From Salibacterium halotolerans (GTDB lineage: Bacteria; Bacillota; Bacilli; Bacillales; Marinococcaceae), in the NCBI RefSeq assembly GCF_900115625.1, contig NZ_FOXD01000020.1, positions 1 to 59,090 on the forward strand: a stretch of DNA of 59,090 nt. Reading direction: 5' to 3'. Below the pieces are notes generated by a model. That model saw only the letters and a list, made by a program, of their open reading frames with translations. It made no database searches and was not told the origin of the DNA. A program made the position numbers and the translations under genes. Below are positions 9,847-18,557 of this stretch, piece after piece; the stretch's first letter is position 1, and each line of letters starts with the position of its first letter.

Positions 9847-10331
9847 GAATTGGACATGGGTTTGATGTACATCGGCTGACAAAAGGGCGGCCGCTCATAC
9901 TGGGAGGCGTGACAATTCCGCACCCCCAGGGGCTGGCAGGACATTCCGATGCCGATGTACTGCTGCACGCAGCTGCGGATGCGCTTCTGGGAGCTGTCGG
10001 AGGCGGGGACATCGGCGCTCACTTCCCTGATACGGACCCCGCCTATAAAGATATGGATTCATCGCTGCTGCTTGAGCAGGTGTATAAGGTAGTCCGAGAG
10101 AAGGGGTACCAACTGGTGAATATAGATGGTACAATTCTTGCGCAGAAACCGAAGATGGCACCTTACATTGTTGACATAGAAAGCAATATAGCCCGTGTGC
10201 TCGATAGTCCTCTCTCCCGGATCAACGTAAAAGCAACAACGACAGAAACGCTTGGATTCACGGGGAGAGAAGAAGGCATTGCCGCCCATGCAGTCGTTCT
10301 TCTGGAGAGCCTTTCCGGCACAGATGAATAA
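9843..10331 (+). CDS. ispF: IspF, 2-C-methyl-D-erythritol 2,4-cyclodiphosphate synthase
   Basis: IspF forms the cyclic diphosphate intermediate of the MEP pathway. The 162-residue protein shows the metal-binding GFDVH near residue 8, the [10 protein letters not shown] motif near residue 40 with its second metal histidine, and the [16 protein letters not shown]-terminal signature. The start is GTG 9843 within the ispD stop. The gene between ispD and ispF in the pathway (ispE) is not in this window. Confidence 0.95.
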   Translation: MRIGHGFDVHRLTKGRPLILGGVTIPHPQGLAGHSDADVLLHAAADALLGAVGGGDIGAHFPDTDPAYKDMDSSLLLEQVYKVVREKGYQLVNIDGTILAQKPKMAPYIVDIESNIARVLDSPLSRINVKATTTETLGFTGREEGIAAHAVVLLESLSGTDE

Positions 10332-10384
10332 GGAACTTGCGCATAATAGAGAATAGTACCAATGATGATGGAAGGTGGAGAATT

Positions 10385-11845
10385 ATGAGCAGTGAAGTAA
10401 GAGTTCGGTTTGCGCCAAGCCCGACAGGACATCTTCATATCGGCGGAGCGCGTTCCGCCTTGTTTAACTTTTTGTTCGCCCGCAGCCAGGGCGGAAAGTT
10501 TATTGTCCGCATTGAAGACACAGACCAGGCCAGAAACGTAGGAGATGCCACCGGCAAATTGATGGACAGCCTGAAATGGCTGGGTATCGACTGGGATGAA
10601 AGTGTGGACAAGGGAGGCCCGTATGCCCCCTATCGCTGTATGGAGCGTCTTGATACTTATGAAACATACCTGCAGCAGCTTCTCGAAGAAGGAAAAGCGT
10701 ACTATGATTATATGACCGAAGAAGAACTGCAGAAAGAACGTGAAGAACAGCTTGCCCGCGGAGAAGCGCCGAAGTACAGCGGACGCGACCGGGATTTGAC
10801 ACCGGAACAGAGAAAAGCCTACGAAGATCAGGGTATACAGCCAGTCGTGCGCTTTCGTGTTCCTGGAAACAAAAGCGTACACGTACCGGATCAGGTGCGG
10901 GGAGATGTCACGTTTGAAACGAACGATATCGGTGATTTCGTCATCGCTCGTAAAGACGGAATCCCAACCTATAACTTCGCGGTCGTCGTAGATGATCATC
11001 TAATGGCCATCTCGCATGTTATTCGCGGGGAAGAACATTTATCCAACGCCCCGAGACAGGCTCTTGTGTTTGAAGCATTCGGGTGGGAAAAGCCGATGTT
11101 TGCCCATGCTTCCCTTATTCTAAATCCCGACCGTCAGAAGATGAGCAAACGGGACGAATCCATTATGCAGTTCGTGGAGCAGTACCAGGAACTCGGCTAT
11201 CTGCCGGAAGCACTGGTCAACTTTCTCGCGCTTCTCGGCTGGTCGCCTGTCGGGGAAGAAGAGCTGTTCTCGATGGAAGCTCTGCAGGAGCAGTTTTCAC
11301 TGGAGCGGGTTTCCAAAGCGCCGGCGGTTTTTGACAACGACAAATTAGCCTGGATGAATAACCAGTATGTAAAAGAAGCGGATTTGGACCGCCTCACAGA
11401 ACTTGCTGTTCCTTATCTTCAAAAAGCAGACAAACTGCCCGATACCTTAAGTGAAGAGCAGTATGAATGGACGAAGCGTCTCGTTTCCATTTATCAGGAG
11501 CAGATGCATTATGCCGCGGAGATTACCAAGCTGACAGAGTTGTTCTTTCAAAGCGGAATCGATTATAATGAAGATGCCAAAGACGTATTGTCCGGAGAAC
11601 AGGTGCCGGAAGTGCTGGAGCAGTTTTCAAAAGAACTGGAAGCTCTTGAGGCCTTTGAACCGGATGAAATAAAGGCAGCCATCAAGTCCGTGCAGAAAGC
11701 GACAGGACAAAAGGGCAAGAAACTGTTTATGCCGATCCGGGCAGCGGTGACCGGACAGACACACGGTCCGGAGCTGCCGCAGGCGATTGCGCTGCTTGGA
11801 GAAGAAACCGTACAGAAGCGGCTGCAGCACGCAGTAACACAATAA
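10385..11845 (+). CDS. gltX: GltX, glutamyl-tRNA synthetase
   Basis: GltX charges tRNA-Glu and, in most Bacillaceae, also tRNA-Gln for later amidation. The 486-residue class I enzyme shows a HIGH-type motif (HIGGAR, near residue 16) in an [14 protein letters not shown] block and the KMSKRD loop near residue 253. I chose ATG 10385 because AGGTGGAG lies just upstream and the protein then starts like known GltX. The frame stays open to TTG 10337, but that start adds residues with no family counterpart. It lies upstream of the T-box leader of cysE. Confidence 0.95.
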   Translation: MSSEVRVRFAPSPTGHLHIGGARSALFNFLFARSQGGKFIVRIEDTDQARNVGDATGKLMDSLKWLGIDWDESVDKGGPYAPYRCMERLDTYETYLQQLLEEGKAYYDYMTEEELQKEREEQLARGEAPKYSGRDRDLTPEQRKAYEDQGIQPVVRFRVPGNKSVHVPDQVRGDVTFETNDIGDFVIARKDGIPTYNFAVVVDDHLMAISHVIRGEEHLSNAPRQALVFEAFGWEKPMFAHASLILNPDRQKMSKRDESIMQFVEQYQELGYLPEALVNFLALLGWSPVGEEELFSMEALQEQFSLERVSKAPAVFDNDKLAWMNNQYVKEADLDRLTELAVPYLQKADKLPDTLSEEQYEWTKRLVSIYQEQMHYAAEITKLTELFFQSGIDYNEDAKDVLSGEQVPEVLEQFSKELEALEAFEPDEIKAAIKSVQKATGQKGKKLFMPIRAAVTGQTHGPELPQAIALLGEETVQKRLQHAVTQ

Positions 11846-11879
11846 AAAAGAGAAAGTGTAGACGGGAAGAAGTAGGCGG

Positions 11880-12110
11880 CGCTTCGTCCAGACAGAGAGA
11901 ATCACCGCGGCTGAGAGTGGTTTTGGAACGACGCAGCTGAATATGCATCCCTGAACCTTCCGCTGAAATGATAGTAGGCGGAAGCGGCAGCAATGCCGTT
12001 ATCCAGGAAGGGAAAAGAAATATCCCGCGGGATATTTCTTTTAAACAGAGTGGAACCGCGTTTAAAGACAAGCGTCTCTGTGCAGAAAACATGCACGGAG
12101 ACGCTTTTTT
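11880..12110 (+). promoter_or_regulatory. T-box riboswitch (cysteine) controlling cysE-cysS
   Basis: The leader carries the T-box core AGAGTGGAACCGCG (12047-12060). A stem II region has arms CTTCCGC and GCGGAAG, a perfect stem III hairpin spans 12014-12041, and a terminator follows with arms 12071-12084 and 12092-12105 and a six-T run. A probable specifier TGC at 11944-11946 (Cys codon) sits in a stem I loop context. Uncharged tRNA-Cys would stabilise the antiterminator and allow cysE-cysS transcription. A cysteine T-box in this position is known from B. subtilis. No clear promoter is visible between gltX and the leader. Confidence 0.9.
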
Positions 12111-12142
12111 ACTACACCCGGGGGAGGGAAGTGGAATACGCT

Positions 12143-12808
12143 ATGTGGAAGACGTTAAAAAATGATATGGACGTGGTGTTTGAACAGGATCCTGCTGCCC
12201 GAAGCAGACTCGAAGTCGTATTCACCTATGCCGGCGTGCATGCAATCTGGTCCCACCGGATCGCTCATCTGCTCTGGAAAAAGAAGATGTATTTTCTGGG
12301 ACGTCTTCTCTCCCAGATCAGCCGTTTCTTTACGGGGATTGAAATTCATCCGGGAGCGGTCATCGGCCAGCGTCTGTTTATTGACCACGGCATGGGTGTT
12401 GTTATTGGAGAAACATGTGAGATTAAAGACAACGTCACTATTTACCAGGGTGTGACACTTGGCGGGACCGGAAAAGAAAAGGGGAAACGCCACCCGACCA
12501 TTGAAGACAATGTGCTGATCGCGACAGGTGCCAAGATACTGGGATCGATGACGATCGGCCGGAATTCCAATATAGGCGGAGGCTCCGTTGTTTTAAAAGA
12601 AGTGCCGCCCAACTCCACCGTGGTCGGCATTCCGGGCAAAGTCGTCGTTCAGGACGGAGTGAAAGTGGAACGTAATGACCTGAACCATCATAAGCTGCCC
12701 GATCCTGTCTCGGATAAATTCAAAGAACTGGAACAGGAGATCGCGGAACTGAAGAAAGAACTTTCGGAGCAAAAAGAAAAAACGATAAAGGAAGGGACCG
12801 ATGACTGA
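12143..12808 (+). CDS. cysE: CysE, serine O-acetyltransferase
   Basis: CysE acetylates serine with acetyl-CoA, the first step of cysteine synthesis. The 221-residue protein has an N-terminal helical part followed by hexapeptide left-handed beta-helix repeats (about residues 65-170), with the signature [15 protein letters not shown] and the [14 protein letters not shown] loop. The tail (about 190-221) is charged and helical. I chose ATG 12143, where homology begins. The frame extends upstream through the T-box terminator, which cannot be coding. The nearest ribosome-binding site is GGGGGAGGG around 12120-12128, somewhat distant. Confidence 0.93.
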   Translation: MWKTLKNDMDVVFEQDPAARSRLEVVFTYAGVHAIWSHRIAHLLWKKKMYFLGRLLSQISRFFTGIEIHPGAVIGQRLFIDHGMGVVIGETCEIKDNVTIYQGVTLGGTGKEKGKRHPTIEDNVLIATGAKILGSMTIGRNSNIGGGSVVLKEVPPNSTVVGIPGKVVVQDGVKVERNDLNHHKLPDPVSDKFKELEQEIAELKKELSEQKEKTIKEGTDD

Positions 12809-14212
12809 ATGGGGATTACGCTGTATAACACATTAACCCGGCAGAAAGAAGCTTTTCAGCCGATGTCCGGCAGCGAAGTGAAGATGTATGTGTGCGGACC
12901 AACCGTTTATAACTATATCCACATCGGAAACGCCCGTCCGGCTATCGTGTTTGACATGGTTCGTAAATACCTGGAATACCGCGGGTACGACGTTCACTAC
13001 GTTTCGAATTTCACCGATGTGGACGATAAAATCATCAAAGCCGCGAACGAACTCGGTGAAGAGGTTCCCCGGCTGGCGGAGCGTTTTATAGAGGCATATT
13101 TTGAAGATACCGGAGCGCTCGGGGTGGATAAGGCGGATCTCCATCCGCGGGTGACAGAAACGATGCCTGAAATTATTTCGTTTATCAAAGCATTGATAGA
13201 CAAAGGATATGCGTATGAAGCAGACGGAGATGTCTATTTTTCCACGCCGTCCTTTTCTGACTACGGGAAGTTATCGTCGCAGTCCATTCAGGATCTGCAG
13301 CTGGGTGCCCGTATTGAACCGGGGGAGAAAAAGAAGAACGCTCTTGATTTTGCTCTCTGGAAATCATCCAAAGAAGGGGAAATCTCCTGGGAAAGCCCGT
13401 GGGGAAGCGGACGTCCGGGGTGGCATATCGAATGCTCGGCGATGGTGGAGAAATATCTGGGTGAGACGATTGATATTCATGCCGGCGGACAGGATCTGGC
13501 CTTCCCGCATCATGAAAATGAGATCGCACAGTCGGAAGCTTTAAACGAAAAGCAGATGGCCCATTACTGGATGCATAACGGCTATATCCAGATTGATAAT
13601 GAAAAAATGTCCAAATCACTCGGGAACTTTGTGCTTGTGCATGATATTATTCAAAAGCACGCACCTGAAGTAATTCGTTTCTTTATGCTGCAGGCGCATT
13701 ACCGCAGCCCGCTGAACTTTAATGAAGAGCTGCTCGAAAGTGCCAAAAACAGCCTGGAACGGATCCAGACGACGGTCAATAACCTGAAACACCGCCATCA
13801 GGAAAGCGCGGACTTTGGAGAAGCAGGCAGCTGGCAGGAAACCGCAGCTGAATACCTGCAGCGTTTTATCCGTGAAATGGACGATGACTTTAACAGCGCC
13901 AACGGTATCACCGTTCTGTTTGATCTCATCAAAACAGCCAACCTTTATCTTCAGGAGAAGCAGACGTCCAAAGAAGTACTGATATCTTTTCTGGATACCA
14001 TCCGTGAAATCGGTTCGGCGCTGGATATCATGGTGGAAACCTCGGAAGGCATGCTGGATGAAGAGATTGAAGCATTAATGGAGGAACGGGTGCAGGCCAG
14101 GAAATCAAGAAATTTTGCGAGAGCAGATGAAATCCGGGACTATCTGAAGGATCAGGGCATTATTCTTGAAGATACCCCGCAGGGCACACGCTGGAAAAGG
14201 GAGCAGTCATGA
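12809..14212 (+). CDS. cysS: CysS, cysteinyl-tRNA synthetase
   Basis: CysS charges tRNA-Cys. The 467-residue class I enzyme has the zinc cysteine in CGPTVYN near residue 28, a HIGH-type motif IHIGNARP near residue 37 and the KMSKSLGNF loop near residue 267. ATG 12809 directly follows the cysE stop, with GGAAGGGA upstream. Control by the T-box upstream of cysE links supply of cysteine to its charging enzyme. Confidence 0.96.
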   Translation: MGITLYNTLTRQKEAFQPMSGSEVKMYVCGPTVYNYIHIGNARPAIVFDMVRKYLEYRGYDVHYVSNFTDVDDKIIKAANELGEEVPRLAERFIEAYFEDTGALGVDKADLHPRVTETMPEIISFIKALIDKGYAYEADGDVYFSTPSFSDYGKLSSQSIQDLQLGARIEPGEKKKNALDFALWKSSKEGEISWESPWGSGRPGWHIECSAMVEKYLGETIDIHAGGQDLAFPHHENEIAQSEALNEKQMAHYWMHNGYIQIDNEKMSKSLGNFVLVHDIIQKHAPEVIRFFMLQAHYRSPLNFNEELLESAKNSLERIQTTVNNLKHRHQESADFGEAGSWQETAAEYLQRFIREMDDDFNSANGITVLFDLIKTANLYLQEKQTSKEVLISFLDTIREIGSALDIMVETSEGMLDEEIEALMEERVQARKSRNFARADEIRDYLKDQGIILEDTPQGTRWKREQS

Positions 14213-14625
14213 CAGAAAAAAACCAGCACGTCGATGCAGGACAATTAAATGCTCTTGCGCTTGCCTATATGGGGGATGCCGTCTATGATCTTCACATCCG
14301 ACATTACCTTATCGCGTCTGGAAGTGTACGGCCAAACCAGCTTCACCGGAGCGCTGTCACGTATGTTTCCGCGGAAGCCCAGGCTGAAGTGATGCATGCC
14401 TTTCTGCAGGAGGACATGCTGTCCGGTGAGGAAGCTGCCGCAGCAAGACGCGGCAGAAATGCAAAATCAGGATCGGTTCCAAAAAACACGGATCAAAACA
14501 CGTACCGGTACAGCACCGCGTTTGAAGCACTGATTGGCTATGTGTACTTCCGCGGACGCAAAGACAGGCTGACAGAGCTTATAGATTATGCCGTAACGAT
14601 AAGAGAAGGGAGTGAAAAAAAATGA
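14209..14625 (+). CDS. mrnC: MrnC, mini-ribonuclease III
   Basis: MrnC trims 23S rRNA precursor ends. The 138-residue protein is an RNase III catalytic domain without a double-stranded RNA-binding domain; the signature [15 protein letters not shown] near residue 20 holds the catalytic acidic residue. The start overlaps the cysS stop by four bases (ATGA) and its stop overlaps rlmB in the same way, so cysS-mrnC-rlmB look coupled. Confidence 0.93.
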   Translation: MTEKNQHVDAGQLNALALAYMGDAVYDLHIRHYLIASGSVRPNQLHRSAVTYVSAEAQAEVMHAFLQEDMLSGEEAAAARRGRNAKSGSVPKNTDQNTYRYSTAFEALIGYVYFRGRKDRLTELIDYAVTIREGSEKK

Positions 14626-15371
14626 ACGAAGAATGGATATACGGAAAAAATGCTGTGCTGGAAGCGCTGCGGGCAGAGCAGCCGATCCATAAAGTGTGGC
14701 TGGCCGAAGGCTCTGTGAAAGGCCAGGCCCGGGATGTGCAGAAGCTCGCCAAGGATCAGGGCATTGTCGTGCAGACCGTGCCGCGCGGCAAGCTGAACGA
14801 TCTTTCCGGAACGACGGACCATCAAGGAGTGCTGGCTTCCTTGCCGGCGGTGTCCTATGCAGCGCTGGATGATTTGTTCGAAGCTGCAAAAAAGAAGAAG
14901 GAGAATCCGTTTTTTGTGCTTCTGGATGAAATTTCGGACCCCCATAACCTTGGGGCGGTCATCCGTACGGCAGATGCATCCGGCGCCCACGGTGTCATTA
15001 TTCCAAAACGCCGCTCTGCGGGCCTGACCGACGTTGTTTTTAAATCATCCGCCGGTGCAGCAGCCCATGTTCCTGTCGCCAGGGTAACCAATATGGCACG
15101 GACGATGGAAGAACTGAAAAAAGAAGGGCTCTGGCTGGCCGGGGCAGCCGGGGGGGGATCAGAAGATTACCGGACACTGGATGCTTCGGTCCCGGTCGGC
15201 CTGGTCGTTGGAAATGAAGGGAAAGGGATGAGCCGCAACGTGAAGGAAAAGTGTGATTTCCTGCTGTCGATCCCCATGACCGGGCAGGTTTCTTCGCTGA
15301 ACGTCTCCGCAGCGGCGACTCTTCTCATGTATGAAGTTTACCGGCGCCGCCGCCCGTTAGGAAGCGTCTAG
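14622..15371 (+). CDS. rlmB: RlmB-type 23S rRNA 2'-O-methyltransferase (TrmH family)
   Basis: This 249-residue SpoU/TrmH-family protein has an N-terminal substrate-binding domain (about 1-80). A SPOUT methyltransferase domain follows with DEISDPHNLGAVIRTA near residue 105, GNEGKGMS near residue 200 and IPMTGQVSSLNVSAA near residue 220, the three SAM-knot motifs. It corresponds in position to B. subtilis YacO, which methylates a guanosine of 23S rRNA. The start is ATG 14622 with GGGAG upstream. Confidence 0.9.
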   Translation: MNEEWIYGKNAVLEALRAEQPIHKVWLAEGSVKGQARDVQKLAKDQGIVVQTVPRGKLNDLSGTTDHQGVLASLPAVSYAALDDLFEAAKKKKENPFFVLLDEISDPHNLGAVIRTADASGAHGVIIPKRRSAGLTDVVFKSSAGAAAHVPVARVTNMARTMEELKKEGLWLAGAAGGGSEDYRTLDASVPVGLVVGNEGKGMSRNVKEKCDFLLSIPMTGQVSSLNVSAAATLLMYEVYRRRRPLGSV

Positions 15372-15372
15372 T

Positions 15373-15885
15373 ATGAAAGATATACTGCTGGTGGATGGAT
15401 ACAATATTATTGGAGACTGGCCGGAATTAAAAGACTTACGGGATAAAAACCTGGAAGAGGCAAGAGACCGTCTTGTGCAGAAGATGGCCGAATACCGGGC
15501 ATACAAAGGCTGGGACATCAAAGTGATTTTTGATGCTCACATGGTAGAAGGGGCAGGCCGCGAGTATCAGAAGTATCTGGTGGATATTATTTTCACCAAA
15601 GAGAACGAAACAGCGGATGAGCGCATTGAAAAACTGGTGGGACAGTTGAAGAATGTGGAAACCAGAGTTTATGTGGCGACTTCGGATTATGCGGAGCAGT
15701 CTTTCACCTTTGGAAGCGGAGCCCTGCGTAAGTCCGCACGCGAACTCCGGGTGGAGATGGAAATGGTGGAACAAAACATATCCAGGAGTGTAACCGATCA
15801 GGCGCGGCAGGAACATATGTCGAATTTTCCCCTTCCACGCGAAATCGCTGAAATTTTTGAAAAATGGCGTCGAGGCGGCCGTTGA
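15373..15885 (+). CDS. rae1: Rae1 (YacP), NYN-domain ribosome-associated endoribonuclease
   Basis: Rae1 in B. subtilis cleaves certain mRNAs in the ribosomal A site. The 170-residue product is a NYN/PIN-like nuclease with LLVDGYNIIGDWPEL near residue 4, holding the first catalytic aspartate, and conserved acidic positions around DERIEKL and ATSDYAEQ. It begins one base after the rlmB stop. Its end is followed at once by the sigH promoter. Confidence 0.9.
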   Translation: MKDILLVDGYNIIGDWPELKDLRDKNLEEARDRLVQKMAEYRAYKGWDIKVIFDAHMVEGAGREYQKYLVDIIFTKENETADERIEKLVGQLKNVETRVYVATSDYAEQSFTFGSGALRKSARELRVEMEMVEQNISRSVTDQARQEHMSNFPLPREIAEIFEKWRRGGR

Positions 15886-15889
15886 GCTG

Positions 15890-15919
15890 TTGACGCCTTC
15901 ATAAAAATTCCTATATAAT
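15890..15919 (+). promoter_or_regulatory. SigmaA promoter of sigH
   Basis: TTGACG (15890-15895), an 18-base spacer and a perfect TATAAT (15914-15919) lie right after the rae1 stop. In B. subtilis sigH has its own sigmaA promoter repressed by AbrB; an AT-rich stretch is present here, but an AbrB site cannot be called by eye. Confidence 0.8.
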
Positions 15920-15970
15920 GTTGCTATATCTTCCTAAAATCTACAATCAGTCGAGGGCGGAGGGGTTGTA

Positions 15971-16621
15971 TTGGGTCTTGACCTCAAAGAAAACGGGCAT
16001 CAGTATACCGGCAGAACAGAAGATGAACTGCTCATCCGGCATGTTCAATCCGGAGACAATCATGCGCTGGAATTTCTTATTAACAAGTACAAAAGCTTTG
16101 TCCGGGCTAAAGCCAGGTCCTACTTTTTGATCGGCGGTGATCAGGAGGATATTGTACAGGAAGGCATGATCGGCCTGTACAAGGCGGTCAGGGACTATCA
16201 GGGGGACAAGCTGTCATCGTTTCGTGCGTTTGCGGAACTTTGCATCACAAGGCAGATTATTACTGCTATAAAAACGGCGACCCGGCAGAAGCATATGCCG
16301 CTCAATTCCTATGTTTCGCTGGACAAGCCTCTGTATGATGAAGAATCAGAGCGGACGCTGCTTGATGTGCTCTGTGAATCCAGTGGAAGTGATCCGGAAG
16401 AGCTTATTGTGAACCGCGAGGAACTGCACGATATTGAAGGACGGATAGGTGAAGTTCTCAGCGATCTGGAACAGAAAGTGCTGTTGTTATATCTCGATGG
16501 GAGGTCGTATCAGGAGATTTCAGGAGATTTGAAACGCCACGTGAAGTCTATTGATAATGCGTTGCAGCGTGTCAAACGAAAATTAGAGAAGTGTGTCGAA
16601 GTAAAGGGTGTCGGTTCTTAA
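15971..16621 (+). CDS. sigH: SigH, sporulation and stationary-phase sigma factor
   Basis: SigH directs transcription of early sporulation and transition-state genes. The 216-residue protein shows region 2 with FVRAKARSYFLIGGDQEDIVQEG-type sequence (about residues 40-62), the core-binding and -10 recognition segment to about residue 110, and a region 4 helix-turn-helix with LDGRSYQEISGDL and HVKSIDNALQRVKRKL near the C-terminus. The start is TTG 15971 with GGAGGGG five bases upstream (15959-15965). The usual length in B. subtilis is 218. Its stop overlaps a short ORF by TAATG. Confidence 0.94.
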   Translation: MGLDLKENGHQYTGRTEDELLIRHVQSGDNHALEFLINKYKSFVRAKARSYFLIGGDQEDIVQEGMIGLYKAVRDYQGDKLSSFRAFAELCITRQIITAIKTATRQKHMPLNSYVSLDKPLYDEESERTLLDVLCESSGSDPEELIVNREELHDIEGRIGEVLSDLEQKVLLLYLDGRSYQEISGDLKRHVKSIDNALQRVKRKLEKCVEVKGVGS

Positions 16622-16725
16622 TGAATGAAGAGACCTTCAATTTTAAACAATTTAAGAAAGCGTTTTCAAAACGGCGTCACAGAAGCTTTTCTGCTGAAAT
16701 GGAAGAGCATGTCAATGTAAATTGA
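16621..16725 (+). CDS. Possible 34-residue basic peptide coupled to sigH
   Basis: ATG 16621 overlaps the sigH stop (TAATG). The frame encodes 34 residues rich in Lys, Arg, Phe and His and ends with a stop inside the terminator hairpin. No own ribosome-binding site is seen, so translation would need coupling to sigH. I recognise no family. It may be chance; the terminator overlap and lack of homologues I can recall argue for caution. Confidence 0.25.
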   Translation: MNEETFNFKQFKKAFSKRRHRSFSAEMEEHVNVN

Positions 16726-16740
16726 CATGCTCTTTTTTTT
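16704..16740 (+). terminator. Strong intrinsic terminator after sigH
   Basis: A perfect 13-bp stem (16704-16716 with 16721-16733) with a GTAA loop is followed by eight Ts. Confidence 0.95.
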
Positions 16741-16791
16741 ATGATAAAGTGACTTAGCGTATGCAGGGTATCTGTTTAATGGATACTTCAA

Positions 16792-16931
16792 ATGAAAAAA
16801 AGAAAGAATAGACTGCGTGTTTTTGGGAAACAACGGAATAACCGGAAGAAACAAACCGCATGGAACGGATGAAAAACATTGAGAGCGGTTGTTTTTTTAT
16901 TTGTGCACAAAACGATAGACACATAGTTTGA
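16792..16931 (+). pseudogene. rpmG: Probable decayed rpmG (ribosomal protein L33)
   Basis: This spot between sigH and secE holds rpmG in B. subtilis. No intact L33 frame exists here, but fragments resemble it in register. After ATG 16792, dropping one A from the seven-A run gives MKKERIDCVFLGNN, then GITGRNK, which matches the M-R-K-K...C...CGNRNYTT pattern of zinc-type L33. After a further frame change near 16851, NRMERMKN and a Cys-x3-Cys resemble ERLEVKKYC and its Cys pair, and the stop (16929-16931) falls at the expected distance, about 47 codons. Two frameshifts and loss of one Cys of the first pair imply inactivity. A second, intact rpmG elsewhere would be expected. The alignment was made by eye; the stretch 16741-16989 otherwise shows nothing clear. 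Confidence 0.45.
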
Positions 16932-16989
16932 TCAGAGGAGAAAGGCGGCCGTCTGCAAAAGGCGGTTTGACTGGTTTGGAGGTGGCTGT

Positions 16990-17184
16990 ATGGCTGACGG
17001 AACAAAAAGCCCGGTGAAATTTCTGCGTGAAGTAGGAAAAGAAATGAAGCGCGTCACCTGGCCGACCCGGAGGGAACTGACAAAATATACGATTGTTGTT
17101 TTAGTGACGGTAGTGTTCTTTGTTATTTTCTTTGCGGTCGTGGATCTCGGGTTGTCAGAACTGGTTCGAATTATCCTTGAATAA
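16990..17184 (+). CDS. secE: SecE, preprotein translocase subunit
   Basis: SecE is the small essential subunit that clamps SecY. The 64-residue protein has the conserved amphipathic segment VGKEMKRVTWPTRRELTKYT (about residues 14-33) and one membrane segment (about 34-56), as in the short Gram-positive form. ATG 16990 follows GGAGGTGG. It is upstream of nusG in the usual secE-nusG pair. Confidence 0.95.
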   Translation: MADGTKSPVKFLREVGKEMKRVTWPTRRELTKYTIVVLVTVVFFVIFFAVVDLGLSELVRIILE

Positions 17185-17210
17185 AGGAATGAGCAGAAGG
17201 CTCCGAATAA

Positions 17211-17241
17211 AAGGAGGGAAGGACGGACCGTCCAGTAAATA
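17211..17241 (+). promoter_or_regulatory. nusG ribosome-binding site with structured spacer
   Basis: AAGGAGG (17211-17217) lies 24 bases before the nusG ATG at 17242, too far for normal initiation. The intervening bases include a perfect inverted repeat GGACG-GAC-CGTCC (17221-17233), which when folded would bring the two to an effective distance of about 11 bases. No other good ribosome-binding site is closer. Confidence 0.5.
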
Positions 17242-17775
17242 ATGGAAATGAATTGGTATGTGGTTCACACCTATTCCGGCTACGAGAATAAAGTAAAAAC
17301 GAACTTGGAAAAGCGTGTCGCCTCGATGGAAATGACGGACAAAATTTTCCGGGTACTTGTGCCGGTCGAAGAAGAATCAGAAGTGAAAAATGGAAAGACG
17401 AAACAGGTCATGCGTAAAATATTCCCCGGATATGTCATCGTGGAGATGGTTATGACCGATGATTCCTGGTACGTTGTACGGAATACGCCGGGGGTTACAG
17501 GGTTTGTCGGATCCACCGGAGCCGGTTCGAAGCCGACCCCGCTTCTGCCTGAAGAAGTGGAGCATATTCTCCGGCAGGCCGGTGAGCAGGAGCCAAAAAC
17601 TGAAACAGAGTTTGAGCTGCAGGAAGCGGTGAAAGTAACAGATGGTCCGTTCGCCGATTTCACCGGTACAATCGAAGATATCAATGCGGAAAAACAGAAA
17701 ATAAAAGTCCATGTCAACATGTTCGGACGTGAAACCCCGGTAGAGCTTGAATTCGGACAGGTGGAAAAGATATAG
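17242..17775 (+). CDS. nusG: NusG, transcription elongation/pausing factor
   Basis: NusG binds the RNA polymerase clamp and affects pausing and termination. The 177-residue protein has the NGN domain (about 1-110) with [16 protein letters not shown] and [25 protein letters not shown] motifs, followed by a KOW domain (about 125-177) with [21 protein letters not shown] 17242 gives the standard length; an in-frame ATG at 17248 is an alternative. Confidence 0.95.
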   Translation: MEMNWYVVHTYSGYENKVKTNLEKRVASMEMTDKIFRVLVPVEEESEVKNGKTKQVMRKIFPGYVIVEMVMTDDSWYVVRNTPGVTGFVGSTGAGSKPTPLLPEEVEHILRQAGEQEPKTETEFELQEAVKVTDGPFADFTGTIEDINAEKQKIKVHVNMFGRETPVELEFGQVEKI

Positions 17776-17862
17776 AAAAAGCGTATGCGTGCCTGGGTGG
17801 GCGCCGGCGCTGGATTTTGCGGACAGCGGAATCCATAAAGTTTTCCCCTTTATAAAAAACCC

Positions 17863-17891
17863 TTGCGGGACATGGTATGAAGTGATAAGAT
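17863..17891 (+). promoter_or_regulatory. SigmaA promoter of rplK-rplA
   Basis: TTGCGG (17863-17868), a 17-base spacer and TAAGAT (17886-17891) precede a leader of about 115 bases before rplK. Confidence 0.65.
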
Positions 17892-17927
17892 TTTAATGTT
17901 TGGAATTGATAACAGGAAGGACAGCAG

Positions 17928-17978
17928 GCAGGTGTTCTGCGCGTTTTTTCTGAGAGTGGGAGGACGATTTGGTCGTCC
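17928..17978 (+). promoter_or_regulatory. rplK leader hairpins
   Basis: A short hairpin (17928-17931 with 17937-17940) is followed by GCG and six Ts, and a perfect hairpin GGACGA-TTTGG-TCGTCC spans 17962-17978, just before the ribosome-binding site. The arrangement suggests attenuation or an L1-type operator, but I cannot match a known motif with certainty. Confidence 0.4.
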
Positions 17979-18014
17979 GATCAACCACATCACGGACTAA
18001 GGAGGTGTATGTGC

Positions 18015-18437
18015 GTGGCTAAAAAAGTCGAGAAAGTAGTAAAACTTCAGATTCCTGCCGGTAAAGCAAACCCGGCACCGCCCGTTGGCCCGGCGCTCGG
18101 TCAGGCAGGCGTGAATATCATGGGATTCTGTAAAGAATTCAATGCTCGCACGGCAGATGAAGCAGGTATGATTATCCCTGTTGAAATATCTGTATATGAA
18201 GACCGTTCTTTTACTTTCATTACAAAAACTCCGCCCGCTGCCGTTCTTTTGAAGAAAGCAGCCGGTATTGAAAGTGGTTCCGGTGAACCGCATAAGAATA
18301 AAGTAGGTTCGGTTACAAGTGATCAAGTGCGCGAAATCGCTGAAACAAAACAGCCTGACCTGAATGCGGCTGACCTGGATGCAGCGATCCGCATGGTTGA
18401 AGGTACAGCCCGCAGCATGGGGCTTAACGTAGAATAA
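18015..18437 (+). CDS. rplK: Ribosomal protein L11
   Basis: L11 forms part of the GTPase-associated centre of the large subunit. The 140-residue product has the [21 protein letters not shown]-terminal signature and the C-terminal rRNA-binding domain with [11 protein letters not shown] and [10 protein letters not shown] chose GTG 18015 because it lies nine bases after GGAGG (18001-18005) and yields the canonical start; ATG 18009 is only three bases from it. Confidence 0.95.
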   Translation: MAKKVEKVVKLQIPAGKANPAPPVGPALGQAGVNIMGFCKEFNARTADEAGMIIPVEISVYEDRSFTFITKTPPAAVLLKKAAGIESGSGEPHKNKVGSVTSDQVREIAETKQPDLNAADLDAAIRMVEGTARSMGLNVE

Positions 18438-18455
18438 AACACATTGCCTTGCCAG

Positions 18456-18503
18456 AGGTTGCGACTTCCTTTCCGCACCGGAAAGGATATCTGTTCGCAA
18501 CCT
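18456..18503 (+). promoter_or_regulatory. Nested hairpin between rplK and rplA
   Basis: AGGTTGCGA (18456-18464) pairs with TCGCAACCT (18495-18503), and inside them TCCTTTCC (18467-18474) pairs with GGAAAGGA (18480-18487). Both are perfect. No T-run follows, so this is not an ordinary terminator; an RNA-processing or L1-regulatory site is possible. Confidence 0.7.
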
Positions 18504-18557
18504 TTAAAAGTGGGAGGTAGGTCTGACCGTTATAACCACAAACGAGGAGGAATAACA

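Noticed and set aside
11993-12142. N-terminal extension of cysE
   Set aside because: The open frame passes through the T-box core and terminator, and homology begins at ATG 12143.
16854-16898. Terminator formed by AACCGC/GCGGTT plus a T-run before secE
   Set aside because: Only a 6-bp stem with a 25-base loop; weak, and the region is better explained as rpmG remnant, though it could act as both.
18444-18557. N-terminal extension of rplA
   Set aside because: It would translate the nested hairpin; TTG 18558 has the ribosome-binding site and canonical start.
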